Source: CAZGYE01 sp964530165 (GTDB lineage: Bacteria; Planctomycetota; Planctomycetia; Planctomycetales; Planctomycetaceae). Taken from it: a DNA stretch of 13,984 bases. The position numbers and the translations under genes are program-made. Shown piece by piece: positions 13,773-13,984 of the stretch. The stretch covers positions 1 to 13,984 of the forward strand of contig CAZGYE010000137.1 of the NCBI GenBank assembly GCA_964530165.1. The letters run 5' to 3'. Within the stretch, counting starts at the first letter, position 1. Every line of letters begins with the position of its first letter. The notes beneath the pieces were generated by a model. It had not been told where the DNA came from and searched no databases. It saw nothing but the letters and a program-made list of their open reading frames with translations.

Positions 13773-13984
13773 ATGCAGAGATGCGCCGCGTTACGTATTC
13801 GTCGCGATCGAGTGGCCGTTGTTCTCGCTTTGGTTTTGGCGTGCGGCTCTGTTCTGCGGGGGGCGGAACCGCGCACCTCGCCGGAACAGCAAGCGCAGCA
13901 AATCCTCGATGCAACGGGGATCACGGGCGGCCTGGTCGTCCACCTGGGCTGTGGCGACGGCAAGCTCACCGCGGCGCTGCGGGC
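13773..13984 (+). CDS. 5' part of a secreted protein with a SAM-binding-like motif (partial)
   Basis: The window end cuts the gene after 70 codons. The start ATG 13773 follows AGGTGG (13763-13768) by four bases, with an additional AAAGGA at 13755-13760. The N-terminus is basic then hydrophobic (RRDRVAVVLALVLACGSVLRG), typical of an export signal; LVLAC could serve as a weak lipobox, or cleavage could follow VLRG-AE. Residues about 40-68 read QQILDATGITGGLVVHLGCG and DGKLTAAL; VVHLGCGDG is the glycine-rich motif I of class I SAM-dependent methyltransferases. I recall planctomycete proteins of about 1000 residues with this N-terminus followed by a PQQ-type beta-propeller, but the propeller part is outside the window. 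Whether the SAM motif is active in an exported protein is unknown. Confidence 0.75.
   Translation, partial: MQRCAALRIRRDRVAVVLALVLACGSVLRGAEPRTSPEQQAQQILDATGITGGLVVHLGCGDGKLTAALR

Overview
The window looks like chromosomal DNA of a planctomycete, most likely of the Pirellulales type. This is inferred from the high G+C content, an ECF sigma factor gene next to a eukaryotic-like Ser/Thr kinase gene, a Tat-exported Gfo/Idh/MocA oxidoreductase, the start of a secreted protein carrying a SAM-binding-like motif, and very large secreted proteins. No rRNA, tRNA, CRISPR array, transposase or phage gene was seen. The first 17 bases are a pure G run, probably a sequencing or assembly artefact at a contig end, so whatever lies upstream of the first gene is lost.

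Positions 18-5564 (+ strand) form one signalling cluster. In order it holds: a membrane-anchored coiled-coil protein (18-830); a possible 22-residue leader ORF (870-938); a small two-helix membrane protein gene interrupted by an in-frame TGA (953-1165); a protein with one recognisable and one degenerate FHA domain (1227-1874); a Ser/Thr protein kinase with about eight C-terminal membrane helices (1898-3910); a four-helix membrane protein overlapping the kinase by 14 bp (3897-4835); and an ECF sigma factor (4926-5564). The likely logic is a membrane kinase, an FHA-type partner and a transcription output through the sigma factor. No anti-sigma factor is recognisable, and the stimulus and promoters are unknown. 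A paired REP-like palindromic element (4840-4902) separates the sigma gene from the genes before it.

Positions 5659-12081 (- strand) are a single gene for a secreted protein of 2140 residues. Its middle resembles the beta-sandwich domains of alpha-2-macroglobulins, but it has no thioester motif. It faces the sigma gene convergently.

Positions 12082-12357 are a divergent intergenic region with a second REP-like hairpin, a perfect 8-bp inverted repeat containing TTGACA on both strands, and a weak promoter candidate. Then follow a Tat-exported Gfo/Idh/MocA-family oxidoreductase (12358-13731) and the 5' end of a secreted protein with a methyltransferase-type SAM-binding motif (13773-13984, cut by the window end), which in planctomycetes usually continues into a PQQ-type beta-propeller.

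The observations most worth following are the in-frame TGA in the small membrane gene, the two GTRG-plus-hairpin REP-like elements, altered key residues in the FHA, kinase and sigma proteins, and the giant uncharacterised secreted protein.
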